Shown: piece by piece, positions 49,050-58,164 of the stretch | Position numbering within the stretch: the stretch's first letter is position 1 | Layout: every line of letters begins with the position of its first letter | Assembly (NCBI GenBank): GCA_041287635.1 | Contig: JBGGNG010000047.1 | Coordinates: 1-64,000, forward strand | Length of the DNA: 64,000 bases | Origin: JAOUEA01 sp041287635 | GTDB taxonomy: Bacteria; Actinomycetota; UBA4738; HRBIN12 | Direction of reading: 5' to 3' | The notes under the pieces: model-generated | What the model saw: the letters and a program-made list of their open reading frames with translations, nothing else | The model's database searches: none | Told to the model about the DNA's origin: nothing | Made by a program: the position numbers and the translations under genes

Positions 49050-49772
49050 CTACCGCCCGGCGACGGCGGCGAGCGCCTGGACCTCGCCACGGTCGAGCGG
49101 TCGCAACGCACCCGGCTCGAGGCCGTCGAGCCGTATCGGACCGACGCGCAGGCGCACGAGCCGCGTGACCGGGAGCCCGACGGCAGCGAGCAGACGACGC
49201 ACCTCGCGCTTGCGTCCCTCGGTCATCACGAGCCGGACCGCGCCGCGACCCTTCGAGGTCGCGACGATGCGGGCGCGCACGGCGCGGGCGAGCCCGTCGT
49301 CGAGCTCGACGCCCGATCGCACGCGGGCGAGCTGCTTGGCGGTCGGCGCTCCCTCGACCTCGGCCAGGTACTCCTTCTCCACGCCGTGGCTCGGATGCAT
49401 CAGCCGGTTCGCGAGATCGCCGTCGTTCGTGAGCAGCAGCAGGCCCTCGGAGTCGCGGTCGAGGCGACCGACCGGGAACACCCTCGGACCTTCGGAGGGC
49501 AGGTAGGCCCGGATGTCGGGGCGCCCCTGCGGATCGCGCATCGTGGTCACGACCCCCGGAGGCTTGTGCAGGGCGAAGTAGCGAACGTTGGGGTCGAGGT
49601 TGACCTCGACGTCGTCGACCCGCACCCCCGCGGAGTCCGGCTCGACCTTGTCGCCCAGGGTGGCGACCAGACCGTCGACCGTCACCCTCCCCTCGATGAT
49701 CAGCTGCTCACACGCTCGGCGCGACCCGAACCCGGCACGCGCCAGCGCTCGCTGCAGTCGTTCCTCGGCCAT
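49050..49772 (-). CDS. rRNA pseudouridine synthase RluB-type
   Basis: This 240-residue protein has an N-terminal S4 domain (about 1-60) and a catalytic domain with VGRLDRDSEGLLLLTNDG (catalytic Asp). It modifies 23S rRNA (RluB/RluE/RsuA family). Order scpA-scpB-rluB is common. The substrate position cannot be read from sequence. Confidence 0.92.
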   Translation of the reverse strand: MAEERLQRALARAGFGSRRACEQLIIEGRVTVDGLVATLGDKVEPDSAGVRVDDVEVNLDPNVRYFALHKPPGVVTTMRDPQGRPDIRAYLPSEGPRVFPVGRLDRDSEGLLLLTNDGDLANRLMHPSHGVEKEYLAEVEGAPTAKQLARVRSGVELDDGLARAVRARIVATSKGRGAVRLVMTEGRKREVRRLLAAVGLPVTRLVRLRVGPIRLDGLEPGALRPLDRGEVQALAAVAGR

Positions 49773-49775
49773 CGC

Positions 49776-50435
49776 TCAGCCAGCAGGGAGTGGGCCAGGG
49801 GCCGCGTCGGAGCCCGCGCCGCCCTCGCTCGCCTCGTCGTCGGGCTCGGGCTCATCGGTCACCGCATCGGCGAGGGTGTCCTCCTCGGAGGAAGGGTCGA
49901 GCAGGGGCGCGAGCGAGGGAAGCGACGCGAGCGAGGGAAGGCCGAGGCGCTCCAGGAACCCCGGCGTCGTCGCGTAGAGCAGCGGTCGCCCCGGGGCCTC
50001 GTCACGCCCGGCTTCTTCGATCAGGCCGCGGTCGGCGAGCGCCCGCAGCACGCCGTCGGAGTTCACCCCCCTGATGCCGCTCACCTGGTGACGGGTGACC
50101 GGCTGCTTGTACGCCACGATCGCCAGGGTCTCGAGCGCGGCCTTCGTGAGTCGTGCCTGGCGTGAGGAGAGCACGAACTGCTCGACCACCGGGGCCGAGT
50201 CGGGGTGCGTGTACAACCGCCACCCGCCGGCGACGTGACGCAGCACGAGGCCGGATCCTCGCTCCTCGAGGTCGCGCTGGAGCCGGTCGCACAGCGCCTC
50301 GGCCTCCCGGCGATCGACCTCGAGCGCCTGGGCGAGCACCGAGACCGTGAGCGGTTCGTCGGACACGAAGAACAGGGCCTCGAGGGCGCGGGTCTCATGA
50401 CCCCGTGTCTCCTCTGCAGCGTCGCGATCGCTCAT
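49776..50435 (-). CDS. scpB: Segregation and condensation protein ScpB
   Basis: This 219-residue winged-helix kleisin-associated protein has LEALFFVSDEPLTV, TKAALETLAIVAYKQPVTR and IRGVNSDGVLRAL, which are typical. An acidic, Pro-rich C-terminal tail of about 50 residues follows. It dimerises and binds ScpA in the SMC complex. It starts 13 bp after scpA. Confidence 0.95.
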   Translation of the reverse strand: MSDRDAAEETRGHETRALEALFFVSDEPLTVSVLAQALEVDRREAEALCDRLQRDLEERGSGLVLRHVAGGWRLYTHPDSAPVVEQFVLSSRQARLTKAALETLAIVAYKQPVTRHQVSGIRGVNSDGVLRALADRGLIEEAGRDEAPGRPLLYATTPGFLERLGLPSLASLPSLAPLLDPSSEEDTLADAVTDEPEPDDEASEGGAGSDAAPGPLPAG

Positions 50436-50448
50436 CGAACCCTCGACC

Positions 50449-51204
50449 TCAACCCGTCCACGCGACCTCGATTTCACCGAAGGTCTCGGCTTGTGCGAGC
50501 TCGACCTTTCCTTCACGGTACAGCTCGAGGATGGCCAGGAATCGCACCACCACGTGGATCCGCTCGTCACAGTCGGCCACCAGGTCTCGGAACGTCGCCC
50601 CGCGTCCGATATCCGTGATCCGCTCCTCCAGTGTGGTCATCGCCTCAGCCACCGTGTATCGCACCGGCGTCACGTGGGAGAGATCGAGGGTCGGCGGTGG
50701 CCGGAGCAGCGCAGCCGCCATCGTCGCCAGTTGCTCCGGTCGAAGATGCGTCATCGGGTCGGGGTACAGGTGCGAGAACTCCGGTCCGGGTCCAACGTCG
50801 CGCGCGAAGTACCCGGCCTCGTCCTCGAGCCGGCGCGCGATCTCGAGGGCGACCTTGCGAAACGCGGCGAGCTCGAGCGATCGCGCGTAGGCGAGGTCGG
50901 GCGACCTGCCCAACAGATCCTCATCGTCGAGTTCCGTGTGCTTCGGGGTGAGACGCGACACCTTCAGCTCCAGCAGCACGGCGCAGATCGCGAGGAACCA
51001 CGTGGCCTCCTCGAGGTTCCAGCCGTCGGCGTCCTTCGTGTGTGCGAGGTAGCGATCGGTCACCGTGGCGACCGCGATGTCGCAGACGTCGACCTTCTGC
51101 TCGAGGATCAGCTCCGCGAGCAAGCGGAAAGGACCCGTGAAGACCGGCAGCTCGACGACGAACGAGGTCGACGTCGTGGGGGCCGGGGCGGCAGCATCGC
51201 TCAT
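50449..51204 (-). CDS. scpA: Segregation and condensation protein ScpA
   Basis: This 251-residue kleisin bridges SMC heads. Visible motifs are FVVELPVFTGPFRLLAELI at the start, ATWFLAICAVLLELKV, and the C-terminal winged helix with RFLAILELYREGKVEL. Adjacent scpB and length support the call. Confidence 0.95.
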   Translation of the reverse strand: MSDAAAPAPTTSTSFVVELPVFTGPFRLLAELILEQKVDVCDIAVATVTDRYLAHTKDADGWNLEEATWFLAICAVLLELKVSRLTPKHTELDDEDLLGRSPDLAYARSLELAAFRKVALEIARRLEDEAGYFARDVGPGPEFSHLYPDPMTHLRPEQLATMAAALLRPPPTLDLSHVTPVRYTVAEAMTTLEERITDIGRGATFRDLVADCDERIHVVVRFLAILELYREGKVELAQAETFGEIEVAWTG

Positions 51205-51223
51205 CGCATCTTCCTCGGATCGT

Positions 51224-52300
51224 TCACGATAGATGCATCGCCTCTCGCACCGACGCGAGCGTCTCACGCACGACCGGGCGCACCTGCTCGGCGCCTTCGG
51301 CGAGCACCCGCTCGACGAGGCCGGGCTCGGCAGCGAGCTCGGAGCGGCGTTCCCGATAGGGCCGGAAGAACTCGATCAGGTGGTCGGCCAAGATCGTCTT
51401 GCAGTCGACGCACCCGAGCTCGCCCGAGCGGCACCCCGCTTCGATCTCGTCGATCCGTTCGGACGAGAACTTCCGCTGCAGCGCGAAGATCGGGCAGATC
51501 TCGGGGCGCCCCGGATCCCCGCGACGCACCTTCTTGGGATCGGTGATGAACGAGCGCACGCTCGCCCGGATCGCGTCCTCCTCGTCGCGCACCCAGATCG
51601 CGTTGTCGAGTGACTTCGACATCTTCCGCCCGTCCGAACCAGGGATCAGCGGCGTCTCGGACAGCAGCGGCTGTGGCTCGACGAGCACCTCGCCGTAGAG
51701 GCGGTTGAAGCGGCGCACGATCTCCCGACTGACCTCAAGGTGGGCGACCTGGTCCTCCCCCACCGGCACGAGGGCTCCTCGCACGATCGCGATGTCGGCC
51801 GTCTGCAGCACCGGATAGCCGAGCAGTCCGTAGTTCGCGACGTCGCGCTCGGCCATGTCGCGCAGACGCTCCTTGAACGACGGCACGCGCTCGAGCCAGC
51901 CGAGCGGCGTGATCGTGCCGAGCAGCAGCGCCAGCTCTGCGACCTCGGGGAGGTCGGATTGACGGTAGACCGTCGCTCGTTCCGGATCGATGCCGGCCGC
52001 GAGCCAGTCGAGCGCGAGCTCGTGCACGAACCCCGGCAGCTCGTCGGTGCGGTCGTAGTGGGTGTTCAGCATGTGCCAGTCGGCGAGGAAGAAGAAGCAC
52101 TCGCGCGACGGGTCGGACTGCAGGGCGAGCATGTTCTCGATGTTCCCGGCCCAGTGCCCGACGTGGAGCGGTCCGGTTGGCCGATAGCCGGTGAGCACGC
52201 GCGAGCGCGTGGGGGGCTGCGTCGAGGTGGCGACGGGCTGGTCGATGCGGGGGATGATAGCGCGGGCATGCCCCCGAACCGTCGAGGTGCTGCGGAGCAC
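51224..52300 (-). CDS. trpS: Tryptophanyl-tRNA synthetase TrpS
   Basis: This class I synthetase has LTGYRPTGPLHVGHW (HIGH region) and GRKMSKSLDNAI (KMSKS). GEDQVAHLEVSREI recognises the tRNA/ATP region. A CRSGELGCVDCK segment adds cysteines in the C-terminal domain. The start is uncertain: the only usual starts are GTG at 52300 (used here, 358 residues, no ribosome site) and GTG at 52198, which leaves too little sequence before LTGYRPTG. A TATCAT box lies between them and precedes an in-frame ATC at 52246. Confidence 0.9.
   Translation of the reverse strand: MLRSTSTVRGHARAIIPRIDQPVATSTQPPTRSRVLTGYRPTGPLHVGHWAGNIENMLALQSDPSRECFFFLADWHMLNTHYDRTDELPGFVHELALDWLAAGIDPERATVYRQSDLPEVAELALLLGTITPLGWLERVPSFKERLRDMAERDVANYGLLGYPVLQTADIAIVRGALVPVGEDQVAHLEVSREIVRRFNRLYGEVLVEPQPLLSETPLIPGSDGRKMSKSLDNAIWVRDEEDAIRASVRSFITDPKKVRRGDPGRPEICPIFALQRKFSSERIDEIEAGCRSGELGCVDCKTILADHLIEFFRPYRERRSELAAEPGLVERVLAEGAEQVRPVVRETLASVREAMHLS
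52254..52259 (-). promoter_or_regulatory. -10-like box inside the 5' part of trpS
   Basis: On the minus strand TATCAT ends 7 nt before an in-frame ATC codon at 52246. It is located like the leaderless boxes of other genes in the window. Confidence 0.3.
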
Positions 52301-52312
52301 GTCGTCGGGCCG

Positions 52313-52984
52313 TCAGCCGAGTTGCATGACCGCCCGGCAGGTGAGATCGGTCGCCGCGTCACAGATCGCGCTCGTGATCGTCGTGAGGAACCCGAGCACG
52401 AGCGTGGAGAAGACGAACAGGGTGACCAGCACGAACAGCGGGAGGTACTTGTCGGCATTGCGGTACACCTCGCGCGCCTGCGGCGGCAGGAGCAGCCCCA
52501 CGATGCGGGCGCCGTCGAGGCCCGGGATCGGCAGCAGGTGGAACACGAGCAGGGCGGCGTTCGTGAACGCGAAGACCACCAGCGCGCGGGCGAACTCGAG
52601 CGGCAATCCGCCGACGCGGACCGCGAGGCCCGCGAGGACCGTCAGCGCCAGATTCGCGACCGGTCCCGCGAGCGACACGAAGACCTGATCACGGGTCCGC
52701 CGCAGGTAGCTCGGGTCGACGGGCGCCGGCTTGCCGTACGCCGCGGGGATCACGAGCACCTGAACGGTCCAGAGCACCGCGATCAACGAGGGGACGAGCC
52801 CGCTTCCGAACGGCTCGAACCACGCCTTCGGGTTGAGGGTCAGGCGGCCCCAGAGGCGTGGCGTGGGATCGTGCAGCGTCGCCGCGGTGAGCGCCCTGGC
52901 GTACTCGCGTACGGACATGCCGATCGCGAGGGAGACCAGCATGAACACCGCGAGGCGGATGCCGAGAGCGGTGAAGTTGCCCAT
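52313..52984 (-). CDS. Pseudo site-2 protease (M50 homologue)
   Basis: This 223-residue membrane protein follows the M50 family in order: LTLNP, HLLPIPGLDG and about five to six membrane helices. The HExxH motif reads REYAR (residues 26-30), so both metal-binding histidines are lost, while the glutamate remains. NPKAWFEPFGS replaces the NPLxHIDPxGS that also carries a histidine. LDG with its aspartate is retained. It is therefore unlikely to bind zinc. Possibly a non-catalytic membrane scaffold. It lies between deoA and trpS. Confidence 0.85.
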   Translation of the reverse strand: MGNFTALGIRLAVFMLVSLAIGMSVREYARALTAATLHDPTPRLWGRLTLNPKAWFEPFGSGLVPSLIAVLWTVQVLVIPAAYGKPAPVDPSYLRRTRDQVFVSLAGPVANLALTVLAGLAVRVGGLPLEFARALVVFAFTNAALLVFHLLPIPGLDGARIVGLLLPPQAREVYRNADKYLPLFVLVTLFVFSTLVLGFLTTITSAICDAATDLTCRAVMQLG

Positions 52985-52996
52985 GTCGTCGTCTCC

Positions 52997-54310
52997 TTAC
53001 TCGAGCCAGGTATGCACCAGCGGCGGCGGCTGCACCGTGCCCTCGCGCATCACGAGCGCGTCGAGGACACGCCGAGCAGCCTCGCGCGCGTCGTCGTCGT
53101 CGCGCGCATGCACCTCACCGATCGGCTCTCCGACATCGAGACGATCGCCGATCTTGCAGCGCACCACGATACCCACGGACGGGTCGATCGGGTCGCCCTT
53201 GTGCATGCGTCCGGCTCCCAGCGCCCCGCTCGCCAGGCCGATGTCCTCGGTCGCCATCCGGGCGAGCGTGCCGGCGCGGTCGGCCTCGATCGACATCACG
53301 ACCGGCGCCCGAGGCAGCACGCCGACGGGGTCGTCGACCACCCGCGGATCGCCTCCCTGCGCCTCGATCATGGCCCGGAAGCGCTCGAGCGCCGAACCGT
53401 CGTCGAGGGCTCGCTCCGCCTCCCTCGCCGCGGCGTCGAGATCGCGACCGGAGGTCACCGAGAGGCCTCGCGCCGCAAACGCCACCGCGAGCTCACGCAG
53501 ACGGCCTCGATGCACTCCCGTCAACACCTCGACCGCCTCCACGACGTCGAGCGCGTTCCCGACGGCGTCCCCGAGGGGCTGCTCCATGTCGGTGACCGCG
53601 ACCCGAGCCTGCCGCCCCCACCCACGTGAAAGCCCCAGGCACGCCTCGGCGAGCGCCTCGGCGTCCTCCGGCGACTTCATGAACGCGCCCGCGCCCGCCT
53701 TCACGTCGAGCAGGATCAGGTCGGTCTCCACGGCCAGCTTCTTCGACATCACGCTCGCCGCGATCAGCGGGATCGACGGCACGGTGGCCGTGGCATCGCG
53801 CAGCGCGTACAGCCTGCCGTCGGCCGGCACGAGCCGCGGAGACTGGGCCGCCACGGCGCACCCGACCTCGCGCACCTGGCGGGTCATCGCCTCCGGCTCG
53901 AGGTCGGTGCGCAGCCCCGGGATCGACTCCAGCTTGTCCAGCGTGCCACCTGTGTGTCCGAGCCCTCGGCCCGAGAGCTTGGCGACCGCCAGGCCGAGGG
54001 CCGCCGCGAGCGGAGCGAAGACGAGGGTCACCCCATCGGCGACACCGCCGGTCGAATGCTTGTCCACGGTCGGGCGATCGAGGCCGACGAAGCGCACGGT
54101 GTCACCCGAGGCGATGAGCGCCCGGGTCAGGGCGAGCGTCTCCGCCCCGTCCATGCCGCGCAGCAAGCACGCCATCAGGAAGGCCGATGCCAGCGCATCC
54201 TCGATCTCTCCCCGTGTGTAACCCTCGATGAACGCCTCGACCTCCTCGGCAGCAAGGGTGTGCCCGTCTCGCTTCGAGGCGACGATCTGTCGAGGATCGC
54301 TCACGGTCAC
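52997..54310 (-). CDS. deoA: Thymidine/pyrimidine-nucleoside phosphorylase
   Basis: This 437-residue enzyme has DKHSTGGVADG (phosphate loop, about 80-90), KLSGRGLGHTGGTLDKLE and the helical/alpha-beta layout of the family. It splits thymidine or uridine with phosphate to give deoxyribose-1-phosphate for DeoB. GTG at 54310; GTG at 54304 is possible. deoB lies 36 bp upstream. Confidence 0.93.
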   Translation of the reverse strand: MTVSDPRQIVASKRDGHTLAAEEVEAFIEGYTRGEIEDALASAFLMACLLRGMDGAETLALTRALIASGDTVRFVGLDRPTVDKHSTGGVADGVTLVFAPLAAALGLAVAKLSGRGLGHTGGTLDKLESIPGLRTDLEPEAMTRQVREVGCAVAAQSPRLVPADGRLYALRDATATVPSIPLIAASVMSKKLAVETDLILLDVKAGAGAFMKSPEDAEALAEACLGLSRGWGRQARVAVTDMEQPLGDAVGNALDVVEAVEVLTGVHRGRLRELAVAFAARGLSVTSGRDLDAAAREAERALDDGSALERFRAMIEAQGGDPRVVDDPVGVLPRAPVVMSIEADRAGTLARMATEDIGLASGALGAGRMHKGDPIDPSVGIVVRCKIGDRLDVGEPIGEVHARDDDDAREAARRVLDALVMREGTVQPPPLVHTWLE

Positions 54311-54346
54311 GGGGTTCCTACACCTCCCCTGCAGTAGCTCTCGAGC

Positions 54347-55588
54347 TCACCCTCCACTTGACATCACTTCCGACTGAGAGCTGAACCCCAATCGATCCAT
54401 GAAGCTGGATCCGACCAGACCCTCGACCTGCACTCCGAGGAGAGATGCGACGGTGACGCCGAGATCGCCGAAGCCGTCGCGGATGCCGATCTCGTACGGA
54501 CCCGCGGCCAGACCCGCGGCGAGCAAGGGGGTCCGTTCCCGGGAATGGTCGGTCGGTGGTGTCGTGGGGTCGCAGCCGTGGTCACCCGTGATCAGCATCA
54601 CGCCGCCGTACAGCGCCTCGATGAGTTCGGGGACCCGACGGTCGAACGCCTCAATCGCCGCGGCATACCCGACCGGATCGTTCCGGTGGCCGTACTTCGA
54701 ATCGAAGTCCACGAGGTTCGTGAACACGAACGCCGGCCCGGGGCGCTGCAGGTACTCGACGGTGAGGTCTACGCCGTGATCGTTCGAGTCCGAGTACCGC
54801 GCCTCGGTGATGCCATGACGGTCGAAGATGTCCTGGATCTTGCCGACGCCGTAGACGGGTACAGTCGCCGACTGGAGCGCGTCGAGCACGGTGGGACCGG
54901 GCGGCGGCACGGAGAGGTCGCGTCGCTCGGGGCTGCGGACGAACGCCCCCGGTTCACCCTCGAACGGCCGAGCGATGACCCGGCCGACGCGATGCGGGGG
55001 CACCAGCAACTCTCTCGCGACGCGGCACCACTCGTAGAGACGATCGAGGGGCACCACGGCCTTGTGGCACGCGATCTGGAAGACGGAATCGCCGCTCGTG
55101 TACACGATCGGGTCGCCGGTGGCCAGATGCGCCTCGCCGAGCCTGGCGATGATCTCCGTACCCGAGGCAGGCTCGTTACCCAGGATCTGATGGCCGATCG
55201 CTCGCTCGAACGGCTCCACGATGTCGGCGGGGAACCCGTCGGGGTACAGGGGAAAGGGTTCGTCGAGCCGGATCCCCATCATCTCCCAGTGCCCGGTCGT
55301 CGTGTCCTTGCCGGCCGAGCGTTCGACGGCCCATCCATGACCCGTACTTGTCCCGGCGCGTGGCTCGATCCCTTCGATGCTAGTGAGCAGGCCGAGGCCG
55401 AGCGACTCGAGGGCCGGCGCGTGGATGCCACCGACCGCGCGCGAGGTGTTCCCGAGGGTATCGGAGCCCTCGTCGCCGTAGGCAGCCGCGTCGGGCGCCC
55501 CGCCGACCCCCCAGGAGTCGCACACGAGGACCAACACCCTCGGCACGAGCGCGATGCTCCCTCTCCCTTGGTCGCGCGGGCCGTTCAC
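54347..55588 (-). CDS. deoB: Phosphopentomutase DeoB
   Basis: This 413-residue alkaline-phosphatase-fold mutase has VLVCDSWGVGGAPDAA, GKDTTTGHWEMMG (phosphoacceptor Thr) and FVFTNLVDFDSKYGHRND, with a late ITGDHGCDPTT. It interconverts ribose/deoxyribose 1- and 5-phosphates. The start is a GTG overlapping the DksA-like stop (GTGA). Confidence 0.93.
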   Translation of the reverse strand: MNGPRDQGRGSIALVPRVLVLVCDSWGVGGAPDAAAYGDEGSDTLGNTSRAVGGIHAPALESLGLGLLTSIEGIEPRAGTSTGHGWAVERSAGKDTTTGHWEMMGIRLDEPFPLYPDGFPADIVEPFERAIGHQILGNEPASGTEIIARLGEAHLATGDPIVYTSGDSVFQIACHKAVVPLDRLYEWCRVARELLVPPHRVGRVIARPFEGEPGAFVRSPERRDLSVPPPGPTVLDALQSATVPVYGVGKIQDIFDRHGITEARYSDSNDHGVDLTVEYLQRPGPAFVFTNLVDFDSKYGHRNDPVGYAAAIEAFDRRVPELIEALYGGVMLITGDHGCDPTTPPTDHSRERTPLLAAGLAAGPYEIGIRDGFGDLGVTVASLLGVQVEGLVGSSFMDRLGFSSQSEVMSSGG

Positions 55589-55938
55589 GCGCCGATCCCA
55601 TCCTGCTTGCAGTCGATGCACAGCATCGCCCATGGGAGCGCCTCGAGGCGCTCCGGGGCGATCTCGCGGTCACAACGCTCGCATCGGCCGTACGAGCCGG
55701 CATCCATCTTGGCGAGCGCCCGGTCGACGTCGCGCAGGTTCGAGCGCAGCGCCCGTGCCACCGAGATCAGGTGCGAGCGCTCCTCGGTGTTGTGGGAACG
55801 ATCGGCGAACCCGGCGTCGTCCACGAACGTCACCTCGTCGGAATCCGGATCGGCGCCGAGGGCCACGATCTCCTCGCGCAGGTGCACGCGCTGGTCCTCG
55901 AGCGTCAACCGCAGCGACGCGGCGGTGGACTCATCCAT
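55585..55938 (-). CDS. DksA/TraR-type zinc-finger protein
   Basis: This 117-residue protein has a coiled-coil front (MDESTAASLRLTLEDQRVHLREEIVAL) and a C4 zinc finger CERCDREIAPERLEALPWAMLCIDC. It resembles DksA/TraR proteins that bind RNA polymerase. The coiled-coil tip residues DDAGFADRS differ from the DxxDxA of DksA. Its start overlaps the xerD end by 8 bp. Confidence 0.85.
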   Translation of the reverse strand: MDESTAASLRLTLEDQRVHLREEIVALGADPDSDEVTFVDDAGFADRSHNTEERSHLISVARALRSNLRDVDRALAKMDAGSYGRCERCDREIAPERLEALPWAMLCIDCKQDGIGA

Positions 55939-56920
55939 CGTGTGCCTCCTGACCGTGAGCGATCGCGTCGCTCGAGCGTGTTGCCGCGGCGGGCGGTCGC
56001 CGCGCTCGAGGGTGGGACGTGTAGTAGACCTCACGCAGGTGCTCCCGGGTGACCAGCGTGTAGATCTGGGTCGTCGCCACGCTCGCATGCCCCAGCAGCT
56101 CTTGCACGACCCGCACATCGGCCCCCCCTTCGAGCAGGTGCGTCGCGAACGAGTGCCGCAGGGTATGCAACGAGACGTGCCGGTCGATGCCGGCCGCCCT
56201 CGCGGCCGCTCGCACCATGCGGTCACAGCTCTGACGCGACAGACGCCCGCCTCGCTGGTTCAGGAACAGCGCCCCTCTCGCCCGGCCGGATACGAACGCC
56301 GGGCGAGTCGTGGTGAGATAGGCCCCCACGGCCTCCCGACCGTATCGCCCGACGGGAACCTCCCGTTCCTTCCCCCCCTTGCCGAGCACCCGCACGGCGC
56401 CCTCCTCGAGATCCACGTCGTCGACGTCGAGCCCCGTGAGCTCGGAGACGCGCAGCCCCGAGCCGTAGAGGAGCTCCAGGATCGCTCGGTCTCGACGCCC
56501 TGCCGGGGTCGCCGGATCGGGCGCCGCCAGGAGCCGCTGGATCTCGTCCACGGTGAGCGGGTGCGGCAACGAACGGGGCAGCTTCGGCTGGGCGACCCCG
56601 ATCGCCGGATCTCGATCGGTCACCCCCTCACGCACCAAGAACCGGTGGAACGATCGCACCGACGACAGGGCGCGGGCCACCGACGTCGCCCGGTACGGCC
56701 GTTCGTCGTCGCCGTGCGTACTCGCGCTGATCGACGCGAGGAAGGACCGCACGATGGCCTCGTCGACCTCGGCCGGCTCGAGGACGTCTCGCGAGGCGAG
56801 GAAGCCCCCGTATCGAGCGAGGTCGCGACGGTAGGCGGCGATCGTGTGCTCCGAGAGGCCCCGCTCCACCGTCAGATGATCGAGGTAGCGGACGACCTCG
56901 GTCTCGATCGACGTGGTCAT
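55931..56920 (-). CDS. xerD: Site-specific tyrosine recombinase XerD
   Basis: This 329-residue recombinase has an N-terminal SAM-like domain (about 1-100) and the catalytic domain with Arg in GSGLRVSEL, Lys in LGKGGKERE, HTLRHSFATHL, LLGHASVATTQIYT and the catalytic Tyr. It resolves chromosome dimers with XerC. A C-terminal extension of about 25 residues follows. GGGAGGG lies upstream of the ATG. Position near scpAB and recN matches mycobacterial order. Confidence 0.93.
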   Translation of the reverse strand: MTTSIETEVVRYLDHLTVERGLSEHTIAAYRRDLARYGGFLASRDVLEPAEVDEAIVRSFLASISASTHGDDERPYRATSVARALSSVRSFHRFLVREGVTDRDPAIGVAQPKLPRSLPHPLTVDEIQRLLAAPDPATPAGRRDRAILELLYGSGLRVSELTGLDVDDVDLEEGAVRVLGKGGKEREVPVGRYGREAVGAYLTTTRPAFVSGRARGALFLNQRGGRLSRQSCDRMVRAAARAAGIDRHVSLHTLRHSFATHLLEGGADVRVVQELLGHASVATTQIYTLVTREHLREVYYTSHPRARRPPAAATRSSDAIAHGQEAHDG

Positions 56921-56949
56921 GGCCCTCCCCGGCTCACCACCGGGATCTC

Positions 56950-58077
56950 CTAGCCTGCCCCGCCGCCGATTTGCTGCGCGATCGGCGCCACGTCGAGGCC
57001 GTGAGCGGCCCCGACCCCTTCGTTCGTGATCGTTCCCGCGACGACGTTCACCCCGAGGGCGAGGGCCGGGTCCGCCCGCACCGCCTCGTCGATCCCGTGG
57101 TCCGCGATCGCGACGACGTAGGGCAGCGTGGCGTTCGTGAGGGCGTACGTCGACGTCCGCGGCACGGCCCCCGGCATGTTCCCGACGCAGTAGTGCACGA
57201 CCTCGTCGACGACGAACGTCGGATCGGAGTGCGTCGTGACGTGCGAGGTCTCGAAACACCCGCCTTGGTCGATCGAGATGTCGACCAGCACCGACCCGGG
57301 GTGCATCGCCGACACCGTCTCGGCGGTGACGAGATGAGGCGCCCTCGCTCCGGGAACGAGCACCGCACCGATGACCATGTCGGCGCCGACCACGAGTCGC
57401 TCGACGGCGAGAGCGGAGCTCATCACGGTCTGGATACGCCCGTGCCAGACCCGGTCGATGTCGCGGAGCCGGTCGACGTTGCGATCCACGACGGTGACCT
57501 CGGCCTCCATGCCTGCGGCGATCTGCGCGGCGTTCGCCCCCGCCATCCCGGCACCGAGCACGACCACCCTTGCGGGGGCCACGCCCGATGCGCCGCCCAT
57601 CAGCACGCCCCGCCCGCCCCGAGGCCGCTCGAGGAACGCTGCACCCTCCTGAGGGGCCATGCGACCCGCGATCTCCGACATCGGCGCGAGCAACGGTAGC
57701 CTGCCGTCGTCGGTCTGAACCGTCTCGTAGGCCACCGAGGTCACGTTCCGCTCGGCGAGGAACCTCGTCAGCCGCTCGTCGGCCGCCAGGTGCAGGTAGG
57801 TGAACAGCACCTGCCCGGGGCGGAACCGCTCGTACTCCTCGGGCCGCGGCTCCTTCACCTTCACGATCAGCTCGGCCTCGGCGAACACCGCGTCGGCGTC
57901 CGCCACGATCTCGGCGCCCGCGACCTCGTAGTGCTCGTCCGCGATCGCGGACCCCAGGCCGGCGGACGCCTCGACGAAGACGCGGTGCCCGGCCCGCACG
58001 AGCTCGCGAACCCCCTCGGGCGTCGCCGCCACGCGGTATTCGCTGTCCTTGACCTCTTTCGGGATCCCGACGTGCAC
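56950..58077 (-). CDS. ald: Alanine dehydrogenase Ald
   Basis: This 375-residue enzyme has the start MHVGIPKEVKDSEYRVAATP, active-site lysine VKVKEP, LHLAADE (His) and the NAD motif VVVLGAGMAGANAA. It interconverts alanine and pyruvate/ammonia. The GTG start is preceded by GAGGAGG 8 nt upstream. It interrupts the otherwise mycobacterial-like recN-pyrG-xerD-scpAB order. Confidence 0.95.
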   Translation of the reverse strand: MHVGIPKEVKDSEYRVAATPEGVRELVRAGHRVFVEASAGLGSAIADEHYEVAGAEIVADADAVFAEAELIVKVKEPRPEEYERFRPGQVLFTYLHLAADERLTRFLAERNVTSVAYETVQTDDGRLPLLAPMSEIAGRMAPQEGAAFLERPRGGRGVLMGGASGVAPARVVVLGAGMAGANAAQIAAGMEAEVTVVDRNVDRLRDIDRVWHGRIQTVMSSALAVERLVVGADMVIGAVLVPGARAPHLVTAETVSAMHPGSVLVDISIDQGGCFETSHVTTHSDPTFVVDEVVHYCVGNMPGAVPRTSTYALTNATLPYVVAIADHGIDEAVRADPALALGVNVVAGTITNEGVGAAHGLDVAPIAQQIGGGAG

Positions 58078-58164
58078 GCGAGGTGCCTCCTCATCCTCAG
58101 CCCGCCCGGCGCCCGCCCAGACATCCGCCGCCGTCCGTTCCGACGCAAGCGTACTGAACCAGGC

